This document shows positions 42,425-54,150 of a DNA stretch of 64,000 bases, in pieces. The notes beneath the pieces were generated by a model. The model was given only the letters and a program-made list of their open reading frames with translations, made no database searches and had not been told where the DNA came from. Every line of letters starts with the position of its first letter. The first letter of the stretch is position 1. Both the position numbers and the translations under genes were made by a program. Origin of the DNA: Azolla caroliniana (Eukaryota > Polypodiophyta); assembly GCA_043228905.1 (NCBI GenBank), contig JBHGNT010000011.1, positions 14,074,001 through 14,138,000 of the forward strand, in the 5' to 3' direction.

Positions 42425-44539
42425 ATGAGGGGATCCGAACTTGCTGAAGCTATGGCAGTAGCCGTCGACCGGCTAGTGAGCGCTCGTGAGGGAATGGGTG
42501 CCCTTGATAGGGCCCTAGAATCGATTGTCGGCACCATAGGCCGATTCGGTGGGAAGAATGCCACGAGCTATTTGGGGGCCTATCAGGCCGAAATGATCAT
42601 GAGCGACATCCCGGAGGACAGACGGCTGTCCGGATTCCCTCGAGTGGTGATGCCGACCATCCACGCGGAGGTGCTCAAGGTGCTTGCTGAATGCCAGGCT
42701 TGGGTGGAGCTCGAGGGGCGGCTCCTCAAGAATTACGGGTATGATGATTCACTTCAACTGTCGAAGAGGGACTTCATGGCTTGGGTTGAGAGCCCTACGA
42801 AGGGAAGGAACATGTCAGTGCTCCTCCAGGAATTCGAACAACGGTTCGCTCAGTTGTCGACGCTGGATCAAACCGTGCTCGACACGAGCAGGGTCTTGTT
42901 GTTCGTCAAGTCAGTGCACACGTTGGATCAGGAGAAGGTGGGTCTCCTATTGGAGAAGGATGAAGGCCTCACGGCCGACTGGGCCGTGGTCAAAGGGGTT
43001 TGCACCCGCTTTGATAGGCAACGCGAGTGGAGCGAGGAGGGCTTGTCGGCATCGGGGCCGGTCTTGGCGAGGAAGCTCGACGAGCTGGTATCGGTGCCGG
43101 ATGGGAAGGAAGAGACTCGGAATCGGCTCGAGACGGGCCTTGCCTCGAGCGGAGTGGTCCAAGGCTCTTCCGGAGGAGCGGCTCTGGAAGAGCTGACACA
43201 AATGGTGGGCGACCTCCAGATCGGCAAGCACAGAGGGACGGCGGCGATCAGCCTCGTAACCAGAGGCCGCTGACAGGGCAGCGATGCATGTGATGTGATG
43301 TTGTAGGTCACATCCGGAAAGAATGCGTGGATTTCGCAGAGGCACTCCGGGTCAACGTGGTGTACCTCTGGAATGGGCGGGTGCATGCCCACGACACGCG
43401 GAAAGCCCTAGAGTTGAACACCAAGCGCGACGGGATGAAGCACTTGATAGAAGAAGCCGCGGCGCGACATGCAGAGGCCATCCACTACTCCGCGTCGGGG
43501 GCGACGAGGGCCGGAACGCGAAAGACTCCGGATTCTGGCCGCTGGTGCTGGAAGGCCTCTCTGGAGTAAGGCTAAAGAAGGAGAAGGCGGACTGCGCGGA
43601 ACAACGGATCCAGGAGGTCACCGAATGGGACGATCCGGTTGAGGAAAAACTGGCTTCGTGGAAGCCGCATGCCAGAACTACGGGGTCCTGGTAGAAGACA
43701 AGCGCGCAGGAAGGGTTGGAGGGGCCGGTCCCTCACAACTATACGAGACCCGGCTCGGACCAAAGCAGACCGAGGCCGGCAACACCGAGGTGCCGGATAA
43801 AACGAAACGAGCCGGTTACCAGTTGAGCACGAAGATTGAAAGGTCAACGAACCTGCGGAAGGTTCTCGAGGAGCGGATTCTTGAGAGCAAGGTGGAGTTG
43901 TCGCTGAGGGAGGTGCTCGGAATCACCAAGAATGAGTTCCATGACTCCATTGTGGACTTGGTGAAGCGAAAACGGCTCTCGACGGAATCGGAGCCGGAGA
44001 AGCCAGTGGAGGTGCAGACGACGCACCGAAAAGACACGGCCCTAGAGGATGAGTTGGCGGGCATCTACTACGTGAAGCCGCATTGGGCCAGAGCCACTAC
44101 GGAGACCCTTGTCCAGGTTGGGGATGTGCATGAGCCAATGGTGGCATTGATAGACCACGGCTCGGAGATCAACCTGATGTCCATGGACTTCTACAAAAAA
44201 GGGAAGTGGCCGATCAACACCAAGCACGGGTGGAAGATATGCGCGGCGACACGCGCTACGGAGGAGTTGCATGGTGTGTGCCTGAATGTACGCGTAAAGA
44301 TTGGCGACGTTGAGATAGATCAACAGTTCTTTGTGCAAGAGACCTCCTCGCACCCGGTGATACTCGGCGAGCCATACATTATGGCGGCACGGATGGAAAT
44401 GAAGGTGCTTGACAATGAATCGGCGTACGCGCGCGTGAAGAGCCAAGACGGACAACCCTCCGTTACATTTTTTACGGTGAGGCCGAACCATGAGCGTAAC
44501 CGTGAGACCCTCGGTGGCAAGAGCCGAGGGGATTTTTAG
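42425..44539 (+). pseudogene. Gy4 gag-protease
   Basis: Starts MRGSELAEAMAVAVD at 42425. Open for about 280 codons, then a frameshift near 43220. The zinc knuckle CM*CDVVGHIRKEC near 43284-43325 has its Trp codon changed to TGA. A further frameshift follows near 43500-43650. The protease part (43658-44539) is open, with LIDHGSEINLMS at about 44149-44184, and ends GDF-stop at the T5-AG site (44532-44539). Confidence 0.88.
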
Positions 44540-44600
44540 AGAGGGCTATCAAGGCGTGGGGCCACGATAGTCCGGACACCCCGAAATAACCCCACACATG
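44532..44600 (+). promoter_or_regulatory. Gy4 conserved T5-AG frameshift site
   Basis: GATTTTTAGAGAGGGC is identical to Gy1, with GTGGGG and CCCCAC downstream as possible stem halves. In this copy the -1 linker has a TAA near 44587, so it is no longer open. Confidence 0.5.
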
Positions 44601-47600
44601 TACCATAGATAGGAAATTTTGGTTCTCTGATAACGGAGGTTGTATTATGGCCGGCATCAATGGCCGGGAAAAGAAGCGAGCGGAAGGAAGACTCATGGCG
44701 TACGGAGTCCTCGGCCCTGGCGAAGAGATTGGCGGTGCCATGGAGGCGGTGTCCTTCGATGACACCTTGGGGGAACTACGCGAGGTTGTTGAAGGAGGCC
44801 TTAGTGAAGACCGGGCAATTCCGGTTAGTTCGGTGGAGATGTACGAAGTCATCGCCGACTTCGGGGAAAAGGTCGGGTCCAGTCAGACGGCCTGCATGAA
44901 TACCAAGTACAAGACTGTGGAACGGAAGGTGAGGTCAATTGTGGCACCCTTGCCGGAGGTCTGTGGAGAGCGGATAAAGGGGGTCGCGTCAGACCCAAGT
45001 TTATGGCAACCGTTTTTGGGATAGGGCACCAATTCACTGACATAACGCTACGGAAGCTCAAGGTTGGTGGGGGTGGGTTTCTACTGCCGGTGGAGGAGGA
45101 CCGGTTTAGGAGGATGCTCGGAAGGCACGGGAAAGACTTTGCATTCTCGCCGGAGGAGATCGGGTGCGCAGATCCGACGATAGTGGAGCCGATGGTGATA
45201 TTCACGGTGCCGCATGTGCCGTGGAATCTCAAGTCGATCCCGGTACCTAGAGCTCACATCCTGAAGTTGATGGAGCTACTGAAGCAGAATGTGGAAATGG
45301 GCATCCTCGAACCGTCGAGCACCCCATATTCGAATCGATGGTTTACCGTGGCGAAAAAGAATGGCACGCTGCGCTTCATTCAGGACCTGCAACCGGTCAA
45401 CAGGGTGACCATTTGTAATGCAGGTATCGGACCGACGATAGACGAGTTCGCAGAAGCCTTCGCCGGAAGGTCAATCTATTCGGTCGGTGATCTGTACTCG
45501 GGTTACGATCAGTTCCAACTAGCCATGGAGAGAAGGCATATGACGACGATGCAGACCCCTCTCAACTTAGTGCGGATATGTACCCTGCCGCAAGGAGGGA
45601 CGAACTCGGTGGCGCACATGGTGAATGCGATGAACAAGGTGCTAAGGGACTGCATCCCGGACACCACCATGTCATTCTTGGATGACATCTCGATCAAAGG
45701 ATGTTCGGTGGAGGATAAGGACGAGGCGGTTGGGCCAGACGGATGTCGGAGGTTCGTCGTGGACCACATTAATGACTGTGAGAAGGTGCTGCAAAGGTTG
45801 GAGGATGTGCAGCTCACCTTTTGCGAAGAGATCCTAGTGGTCGGTCACCTGTGCGGGCCCTACGGTCGGAAACCGTCTCCAGCAAAGATAGAAGCCATCT
45901 TTGTAATGAAGGAAGAGTGCGAGTCAGTTACGGAGGAGCGGAGGTTCCTGGGTGCGTGCGTGTTCTACCACATATGGATTCCGCACTACGCACACGTCGC
46001 GGAACCATTGTACGGGTTGCTAAAGAAGGGGCGCAAATTTGAATGGGGCGAGGGGCATACGAAGTCGGTCCGGAGACTGAAGGAGGTGCTTACCGCAGCA
46101 CTGGATCTCACAAAAGCGGTTTACGGCAAGGAGATCCCCATCTACGTAATCGTTGACACAAGCCTGCCCGGGATCGGATGGGTGATCAATCAGGAGGACG
46201 AGAGTGGCGCACGGTTCCCGATCTGGTTCGGGGCGAAGGTTATCAGTGAGCGACAACGAAGATACGCCCAAGTTAAGCGTGAACTATGGGGTATCGTTTC
46301 GGCGGTTAAGGCCGACAAAGATTATCTTATTGGGACGGAGGTAATAACCGAGACAAACTGCCTACCGATTCTCGGTATGGTTTCCAGATGCGTGACTCCG
46401 GACCTGGCAATGCTCAGGTGGATCGCGTACATCAAGTCCCTAAATCCGGAGATACGTCACATCTCCGGGAAGGACAATGCGACGACCGACATGCTTTCGA
46501 GAGCACGGTTCGACGACGAGGACGGCATGGTTTCGGAGGACGAGGAACTCGGCGTAGACTTCTTCGAGACGGCGTACATAACGAGGGGGAGAAGCACTTG
46601 GGCGCTTAACGAATTTCACAAAGGTGAGTACAACGGGGAGTGGCTCCAGATCGGTAGGTTCCTGAAGACAATGACACCAGACGCAGTGTGCACAAAAGAA
46701 GAGGCTAGCCGGATCCGAAAGAAAGGTTACCGGTTCTTCCTACGGGATGGGAACATATGGAGGCACCCTAAGAAGCGAGGCGGTGTCCCACTCCACGTAG
46801 TAGCAAGAAAGGGCGAGCCAGGACACGTTGCTCACGACGTACCATGAGAGTCCTTGGGCCGAACATCGCGGGACATGGGCCATGTTTGACAAACTGAAAG
46901 AGAAGTATTGGTGGCCAGGGCTGTATCGGGATGTGTTCCAGTTCGTAACGACGTGTGAAAACTGTCAAATGCACTCCGCGATCCGGCATCGAGATGAGCT
47001 GCACCCACCCTACCCGCCGACCATCCACTTCAAATGGATGGTGGACTTAGTGGCAATGCCGATGGGAGTAGGGCAAATGCGGTGTTTGGTGATTGCACGG
47101 GAAGATTTAACGAACCAAGTGGAAGGTCGCGCACTGATGAACAAGACGACTACGGCAGTGTGCCGGTTCTTGATCGAAGAGGTAGTGTGCTGGTACGAAT
47201 GCGTAGGGAAAATCCTGGCGGATCAGGGAGAGCTGGACACGCAGGAAGCTGAGGAGTTGTTCGACCGGTTATGGGTCAAACTCTCCCTCACTGCGGTGTA
47301 CAATCCAAAGGCGAACGAGAAGGTAGAACGCGGACATGGACCGATCGTGAAGGCTTTGGTACGAGCGTGTGAAGAGCATGTCGGGAATTGGCCACTGCTC
47401 CTTCCTTATGCGTTGTGGGTAGACCGGACTACGCACAATTTGGTGACATGGTTCATGCCGACGGAGTTGATGTACGGGCAAAAACCGATTATGCCGGTGG
47501 AACGGACGATCACTTTGTGGGTAGCGGTGGACTGGATGGACGAGATGAGCCAGGAAGAGTTGTTGGTGGCACGAATTCGGCAAATCGAACGACGACTGGA

Positions 47601-47979
47601 GGACATGGAGCAGGCGATGGCGAAGCTGCGTACGGTGCGTGAAAGGAACAAAGGCCGGTTCAACCGAACACACCGGCTGAGACCGAGGAAGATCGAGGAA
47701 GGCGATTGGGTGTTGGTGTACGATAATAGCCTCGATAATCAACACAAGGCGGTGTGTAAGTTTGCGAGGAGATGGTTTGGTCCCTACACGGTGACAAGCG
47801 CGAACGACAACGACACGTATTATCTCGCGGAGCTCGATGGGACGCAGATAGCAGTACCGGTGGCCGGGAAGAGGGTCAAGATGTTCAAGAAGCGGCACAA
47901 GGACGAACCGGACCCGGTGAGCGATGACGGCGGTGATACCCGAAACAGGGAATGCGGGGGTTCGGAAAACGACGAGTGA
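44536..47979 (+). pseudogene. Gy4 pol: RT, RNase H, integrase
   Basis: Linker and N-terminal segment to about 45024, a frameshift, then RT-RNase H open 45003-46847, another frameshift, then integrase open 46828-47979. RT has YSGYDQFQLA and SFLDDISIKG (about 45670-45700). RNase H has VDTSLPGIGW. The integrase finger is CENC with HRG; acidic residues are seen in WMVDLV, ADQGELD and KVERGHGP; GPY at about 47780. About 10 codons around 45820 (SGEKSAFGQ region) are deleted. Two frameshifts alone silence pol. Confidence 0.9.
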
Positions 47980-48052
47980 TCTAGGCCCGGTTTCCGCCAA
48001 GGTTGTTCCTACCTGGCACGTACCTACGGACGTGCGGTTTGCTGGGGGTGGA

Positions 48053-48667
48053 TGTCATGGAGAAAACCGCCCCTAGGAGGAATCAAGGAAAGGGGGCATG
48101 ACCCAATCGTTTTTGTGTGTGTGTGTGTGTGTGTGTGTTTATGAATTGTACATAGCTAGGAATAGACCGGTTTATATGCATATGTACTAGAAAGGGTGTT
48201 AATTATCTAGGGAATCGATGCGTATCTCTGTCCGAAAGGACAGAGACTAAATTTGATGTAACGGCCTCCTCGGCGACCTATAAAAGGAAGGGGAGAAGAA
48301 GAAGATAATATCGCGTTTTTGGGAGGATGAAGTGTTGTCAAACTAGGAACCAACCTCTCTCCTCCTCAACCATTGCTCTCCACTACGTTTCTGTGCCGGT
48401 TGCCTCTGCTGCGTGTAAGCCTGTGTGCTTCCAACAGAGTCTCCTCCGTGCGTTCTCTGTGTCGTCCGTGTGTGTGTGTGGGACCTCCGTTTTGGGTCTA
48501 TTGTCGGCTTGCTAGTTGTAATCGTTGTTGACATTGTAATTGAATCCTCCATTCCCTTCTCTCTCTGTGTTTCTATGAATCGCTCTCCCTCTTCTTTCTC
48601 GCGCTCCTTGATTCAGGGCCCCCACGGTCCCGCCTCATTTCACACGTGAGAGCGTAACAACACGACA
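48053..48667 (+). repeat. Gy4 3' LTR
   Basis: 615 bp after a TGCTGGGGGTGGA tract. TATAAAAG at 48279-48286; longer (TG)n than the 5' copy (48114-48138). Starts TGTCATG, a CG to CA change. Confidence 0.9.
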
Positions 48668-48671
48668 CCAC

Positions 48672-49017
48672 GGGGGTCTTGGACTAGGGAGACGGATGGT
48701 AGAGTCCTTAAGGTTTGTGGGCTTCAATCCGGAATCGGCTTCTGGTTCCAACGAATGTAGCGTTTCACAAACGGTTCACCGCAACTATGGAACCGACTCA
48801 AATATGTTACAAGGAAGGTAGATATACACTAACATGAATATATATTACAAGAGTTTTACAACAAGACGGTTACATGCCTCAAATCCGGTGGCTATTACAT
48901 ATCAATAGGCTAATACAACAAGCTAAGAGTGGGAACTGGCGAAGGCGAGTCAAGTGGGCCATTGGGACCACAACTTCCACCGTTGGTCACGCCCCGAAGA
49001 CGGTGGAGTGCTCCTGT
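48672..49017 (-). repeat. sL3 solo LTR, segment 3
   Basis: Continues GGGGGTCTTGGACTAGGG after Gy4, as in the D and F LTRs, then AT-richer sequence without coding. Ends in ctgt, the Gy5 target. Confidence 0.7.
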
Positions 49018-49640
49018 TGTCGCGTTATTACGCGCGTACGTGTGGAAAGGGGCGGGACCACGGGGGTCTTTGACCGAGGAGCGAGAGAGACAGAGACAGA
49101 GAGAGATTCACCGACACGAAAAGCGAGAAGGAAAGAGATAGAATCGTAACACTTAATTATAATGACAAGATATTACAATCCCTGACAGTTACAACCGACG
49201 TGGCGGCGACGGACCCGACACGGGGACCCTACTCACGCACACCGACGACAGTCAACCACCTCCAAGAAACAAAGGGAAAAGGGAGCGACTCTGCTGGAAG
49301 CACACGGGCTTTCCACGAAGTAGAGGCAGCACACTCCCATAGGCCGCGACGGACCCACAGTGAACGACGGCTCGAGGAGTAGAGAGAGAGCTCGGCTTCC
49401 CTTCTGCAGCAGCCCCTTCCCTTCTCCCTCGCGTGCGATATCACTCTTTTCTTTCTCCTCTTGCCTTTTATCCCCTGTCCCCCTTTGGGATACGCACAAT
49501 CCCCTCTAATAAATGCGTGTGGCTTAGTAGTCACATCCACCGGTTCACGTACAAAGCATCCAGTCATGCGTCCATTCGTGTAGGGGCCGGTTTACGCGCT
49601 TTCTCTCCAATTCCGCCTATGGACGGTTTTCTTCACGACA
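49018..49640 (-). repeat. Gy5 3' LTR
   Basis: 623 bp. The polypurine tract (reverse) follows at 49641-49653. Confidence 0.92.
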
Positions 49641-49653
49641 TCCGCCCCCACCA

Positions 49654-52600
49654 AACCGCACATCCACCGATATGCGCCAGAGACGGCTAGACATCGAAGA
49701 AACCCGGCCTCACTCGTTGCTCTCCGTTTCTCCGCCGGACCCGAACCCAGGCTCCGACTCGTCTTTGAACCGCTTTTTGAAAGCTTTGATTCACTTTCCG
49801 GCCACCGGCATCGCTAACCGTGTCCCGTCGAGCTCCGCGAGGTGATACATGTCGTGGTCGTTCACCTCGTCACCATGTAGGGCCCGAACCATCTCCTAGC
49901 AAACTTTCGCACCGCCTTGTGCTGATTGTCGAGGCTGCTGTCGTATACCAAGACCCAGTCGCCTTCCTCGATCTTCTTTGGTCGCAACCGGTGCGACAGG
50001 TTGAACCAGGTCTTGTTACGCTCCCTCACCGCTCGCAGCTTTCCCTTCGCATGTATCACGTCCTCCGGCCTCCGCTCGAGTTGCCGAATCCGCGCCGCCA
50101 GCAACTCCTCCCGGCTCATTTCGTCCTTCCAATCTACCGCCGCCCACGAAGAGACCGTCCGTTCCACCGGCATGATCGGTTTTTGTCCGTACATTAGCTC
50201 GCCGGCATAAACCCTGTCACCAAACTGTGCGTAGTCCGGTCCGCCCATAGCGCGTAAAGAAGGAGTCGCGGCCAATTCCCGACCTGCCCACCGCCTGCAC
50301 GCACCAACGCCTTTACAATTGGTCTGTGCCCACATTCCACCTTTCCGTTCTCCTCCGGATTGTACGCCGTGGTGAGGGAGAGTTTGACGCCCAGCCGGTT
50401 GAATAGCTCCTCGGCCTCCCGCGCATCCAGCTCTCCCCGATTCGCCACGATCCTCCCAACGCACCCGTACCAACACACTACTTCTTCGATCAGGAACCGG
50501 CATACCGCCGCAGTTGTCTTGCTTTGCAGTGCACGGCCTTCCACCTGGTTTATTAAGTCTTCCCGTGCAAGCACCAGGTATCGCATCTGTCCTACCCCCA
50601 TCGGCATCGTCACCAAATCCACCATCCACTTGAAATGGACCGTAGGCGGGTAGGTCGGGTGTAGCTCGTCCCGGTGTCGGACTACGGAGTGCATCTGACA
50701 GCTCTCGCAAGTCGTTACGAACCGATGCACGTCCTGCTACAGCCCCGACCACCAGTACTTCTCCTTCAGCTTCTCGAAAGTGGCCCACGTTCCGCGGTGT
50801 CCAGCCCAGGGGCTCTCGTGAAATGCCGTCAGTAGTTTCCCCTATTCTTCTTTCTTTGCCATTACTCAGAGTGGAATGCCGCTTCTCTTCTTTGGGTGCC
50901 TCCATATGCACCCGTCCCGCAGGAAGAATCGGTACGCCTTCGTCCGTATCCGGCTCGCCTCCTCTCTCGCCCATGTTGCGTCCCGCGTCATCGTCCGTAG
51001 GAACCTCCTGATTTGGAGCCACTCCTCGTCATACCTGCTTTCGTCAAATTCGTTAAGCACTGGAGTGTTCCCTTTCCTCATCGTTACATTAGCCAACCCG
51101 AAGAAGTCCTCGCCGACTTCTTCGTCTTCCGAAACCATGTCGTCTTCATCATTGAACCTTGCCCTCGAAAGCATGTCGGCCATGGCGTTGTCCTTTCCAG
51201 AGATGTGTCGTATCTCCGGGTTCAGGGACTTAATGTACGCTATCCACCGGAACATTGCTAGGTCCGGCGTCGCGCATCCGGAAACCATACCGAGTATCGG
51301 CAGGCAGTCCGTCTCGATAATCACCTCTGTCCTGATCAAATAATCCTTGTCGGCCTTGACCGCCGAAACGACACCCCAAAGTTCGCGCTTAACTTGGGCG
51401 TACCCTCGCTACCGCTCGCTCAATACCTTCGCCCCGAACCGGATTGGGAATTGTGCGCCGCCCTTGTCCTCCTGATTGATTACCCACCCGATCCCAGTCG
51501 AGTTGGTGTCCACTGTTACGCAAATGGGAACATCCTTGCCGTAAACCGCTTTACGGAGAGCCGGCGCTGCCATAAGCGCCTCCTTTAGTCTCTGAACCGA
51601 CTCCGTGTGCTCCGTCCTCCACTCAAAGCTACGCCCCTTTTTTAATAGTCCGTAGAGGGGTTCCGGGACATGTGCGTAGTGCGGGATCCAGATGTGGTAG
51701 AATGCGCATGCCCCCAAGAATCTGCAGACCTCCGTGACCGACCCGCAAACGTTCCTCATCGCGGAGATGGCCTCTACCTTTGCCGGAGACGGTTTCCTAC
51801 CGTAAGGCCCGCAAAGGTGTCCGACCACCAAGATCTCCAACTGTCCGAAGGCCGACTTTTCCCCGGAGAAGGTGAGCCTCGCGCGCTCTAGTCTCTGCAG
51901 CACCTTCTCGCAGTCATCGATGTGGGACGCCACGAAATTCCGACATCCGTCCGGCCCGATTGCCTCGTCCCTTTTCTCCACCGGGCATCCCTTGATTGGA
52001 ATGTCGTCTAAGAATGGCATGGTGATGTTCAGTATACAATCCTTGAGCACTTTTTCCATCGCGTTCACCATGTGAGCCACTGAGTTTGTCCCTCCTTGTG
52101 GCAGGGTACACATCCGCACCAGGCCGAGAGGAGTCTGCATCGTCGTAATGTCTCTGCTCTCCACAGCTAGTTGGAACTGATCGTACCCCGAGTACAGATC
52201 ACCGACAGAATAGATCGACCTTCCACCAAAGGCCTCCGCGAACTCGTCTATGGTCGGTCCGATCCCTGCGTTACGGATGGTCACCTTGTTGACCGGTTGT
52301 AGGTCCTGGATGAAGCGCAGCGTGCCGTTCTTCTTCGGCACCGTAAACCACCGATTCAAATACGGGGCACTCGACGGTTCGAGGATGCCCATCTCCACCT
52401 TTTGCTTTAGGAGCTCCATCAACTTCGGGATGTGAGCTCTCGGCATCGGAATCGGCTTGAGATTCCACGGTACATGCGGTACCGTGAAGATCACCATCGG
52501 TTCGACAACTGTCGGGTCTACACACCCGATCTCCTCCGGTGAGAATGCGAAAGCCTTCCCGTGCCTCCCGAGCATTCTCCGAAACCGGTTCTCCTCCACC

Positions 52601-53172
52601 GGCAGTAGGAAGCCGCCCCCACCGACCTTGAGCTCCCGTAGCGTTATGTCGGTGAACCGGTGCCCTATGCCAGCCGGATTTCGTAAACTTGGGTCCGACA
52701 CGACCCCCTTTATCCGCTCCTCGCTGCCCTCCGGCAAGGGTGCCGCGATTGGCCTCACCTTCCGGTCCACAGTCTTGTATTTTGTATCCACACGGGCCGT
52801 CCGATCCGACCCGATCCTTTCCCCGAAGTCTGCGATGACTTCGTACATTCCTATTGACCCCACCGGAACGGTCCGGTCTTCTCTAAGGTCTTCACCGATC
52901 ACCTTTCGTAGTTCGCCCAAGGTGTCGTCAAAAGAGACCGCCTCCACGGCGCCACTGATGCCCTCATCGGGGAAGAGGACTCCGCATCCCCTGAGCCGCT
53001 CCTCCGCTCGCTTCCTCTCCCTGACGCTGACGCTGGTTATAGTACAACCTCCGTTGTCGGACAACCAAAATTTCCTACCTATGGTACAGGTCTTCTTCCG
53101 TACTGTACATTTGTGGGGTTCTTCCCGAGTGTCCAGACTATCGCGGCCCCACGCCTTGACAGCCCTCTCTAA
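49654..53172 (-). pseudogene. Gy5 pol: RT, RNase H, integrase
   Basis: Open in the -1 frame from the gag-protease stop at 53172, with no ATG needed, through the linker and RT (MPFLDDIPIKG about 51990-52025) to a TAG at 51409. Then RNase H to a TGA near 50864, a TAG near 50846 and a TAG replacing Tyr near 50738. The integrase core (50730-50194) has the second catalytic Asp changed to Asn (ANRGELD, about 50440). A frameshift follows near 50200, then the GPY region to 49862. The tail 49654-49860 shows AELDG-type remnants. Confidence 0.9.
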
Positions 53173-53178
53173 AAATCC
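53120..53178 (-). promoter_or_regulatory. Gy5 conserved T5-AG frameshift site
   Basis: Gag-protease stop at 53171-53169 after five T, identical context to Gy1. The -1 frame is fully open into pol in this copy, with GTGGGG/CCCCAC stem halves. Confidence 0.6.
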
Positions 53179-53455
53179 CCTCGGGTTTCGCTGCCGAGGG
53201 CCTCGCGGTTACACTCGTGGTTTGGTCGCACCGTTAGGAACTGGACCGAGTGACGCCCGTCCTGGCTCTTGACTCTTGGATAGGCTAAACTGTTGTCCAG
53301 CACCTTGGTCTCCATCCGTGCCACCGTGATATATGGTTCTCCCAGTATAACCGGATGCGAGGACGTCTCCTGCACGAAGAAATGTTGGTCGATCTCGACA
53401 TCGCCGATTTTCACCCATACGTTCGGACAGGCCCCATGTAGTTCTTCCGTGGCGC
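53172..53455 (-). pseudogene. Gy5 protease, C-terminal part
   Basis: Protease C-terminal half (EIDQHFFVQETSSHPV, YITVARMETKVLD), open to the TAG at 53169-53171. Separated from the DHGSEIN half at 60508 onward by Gy6. Confidence 0.9.
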
Positions 53456-54106
53456 TGTCGTGAAGAAAACCGTCCCTTGGCGCAATCCGTGCATAGCGCG
53501 CGTGAACCAGCTCTTCACGTGTGCGCGCCCTTAATGTATATAATAGGGAATTAAGTACAAAGGCATATCCGAGTAGTTAGATTCGGTAGGTAGGAAGTAA
53601 ATGAGGGAGACGGCTCCCTTCTTGAAACTATAAAGGAGAGGGAGACGCAGGGAGAAGGCATCGCGCATTAAGGAGGACGAAGTGCTATCAGACCGGAACC
53701 GAACGCTTCTCCTCAGATTCGTTCTCCATCACTCTTCTCTGCAGGGTTTTCGAGAGGTTCGCGCTGCTTCGAGGAACGCCTGTGTGCTTCCGGTAGCACC
53801 TCCACCCTTTCCCCCTTTTCGTGCGTAGACGAACAGGCATCGGCATCTGTTCGCCGGCCTATTCGGTTGTAACCGCTCGCGTGCTCTGTTTTGTATTTGT
53901 TATTTGTTAATATACAGACACTGATGTATCCTTGTCTCTGTGTCCATTCGCGTCTTCTGCGTTGACGGGCCGTGCCCCTGTGTTTCTTTGCTCATACGTG
54001 ACAGGGTCTCTCTCTCCTTCTCTTTCCCCTTCTATCACCTGCTCTTCGGTTCAAGACCCCGGTGGTCCCGCCTCGTTTCTCCACGCACGCGCGTAGTAAC
54101 GGGACA
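53456..54106 (+). repeat. Gy6 5' LTR
   Basis: TATAAAGG at 53629-53636; primer site TTTGGTGAACCCGACGTGA at 54109-54127. Confidence 0.92.
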
Positions 54107-54150
54107 TCTTTGGTGAACCCGACGTGAAACAAGCGGCAGAGGAGCAGAAG

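Larger units (their letters stand above)
41775..48667 (+). mobile_element. Gy4: full-length but decayed gypsy element
   Basis: LTRs 41775-42378 and 48053-48667, several percent diverged by eye. Target duplication ccgc (41771-41774) and ccac (48668-48671, one transition). Internal order PBS, gag-protease, pol, polypurine tract as in Gy1, with frameshifts and stops. Confidence 0.9.
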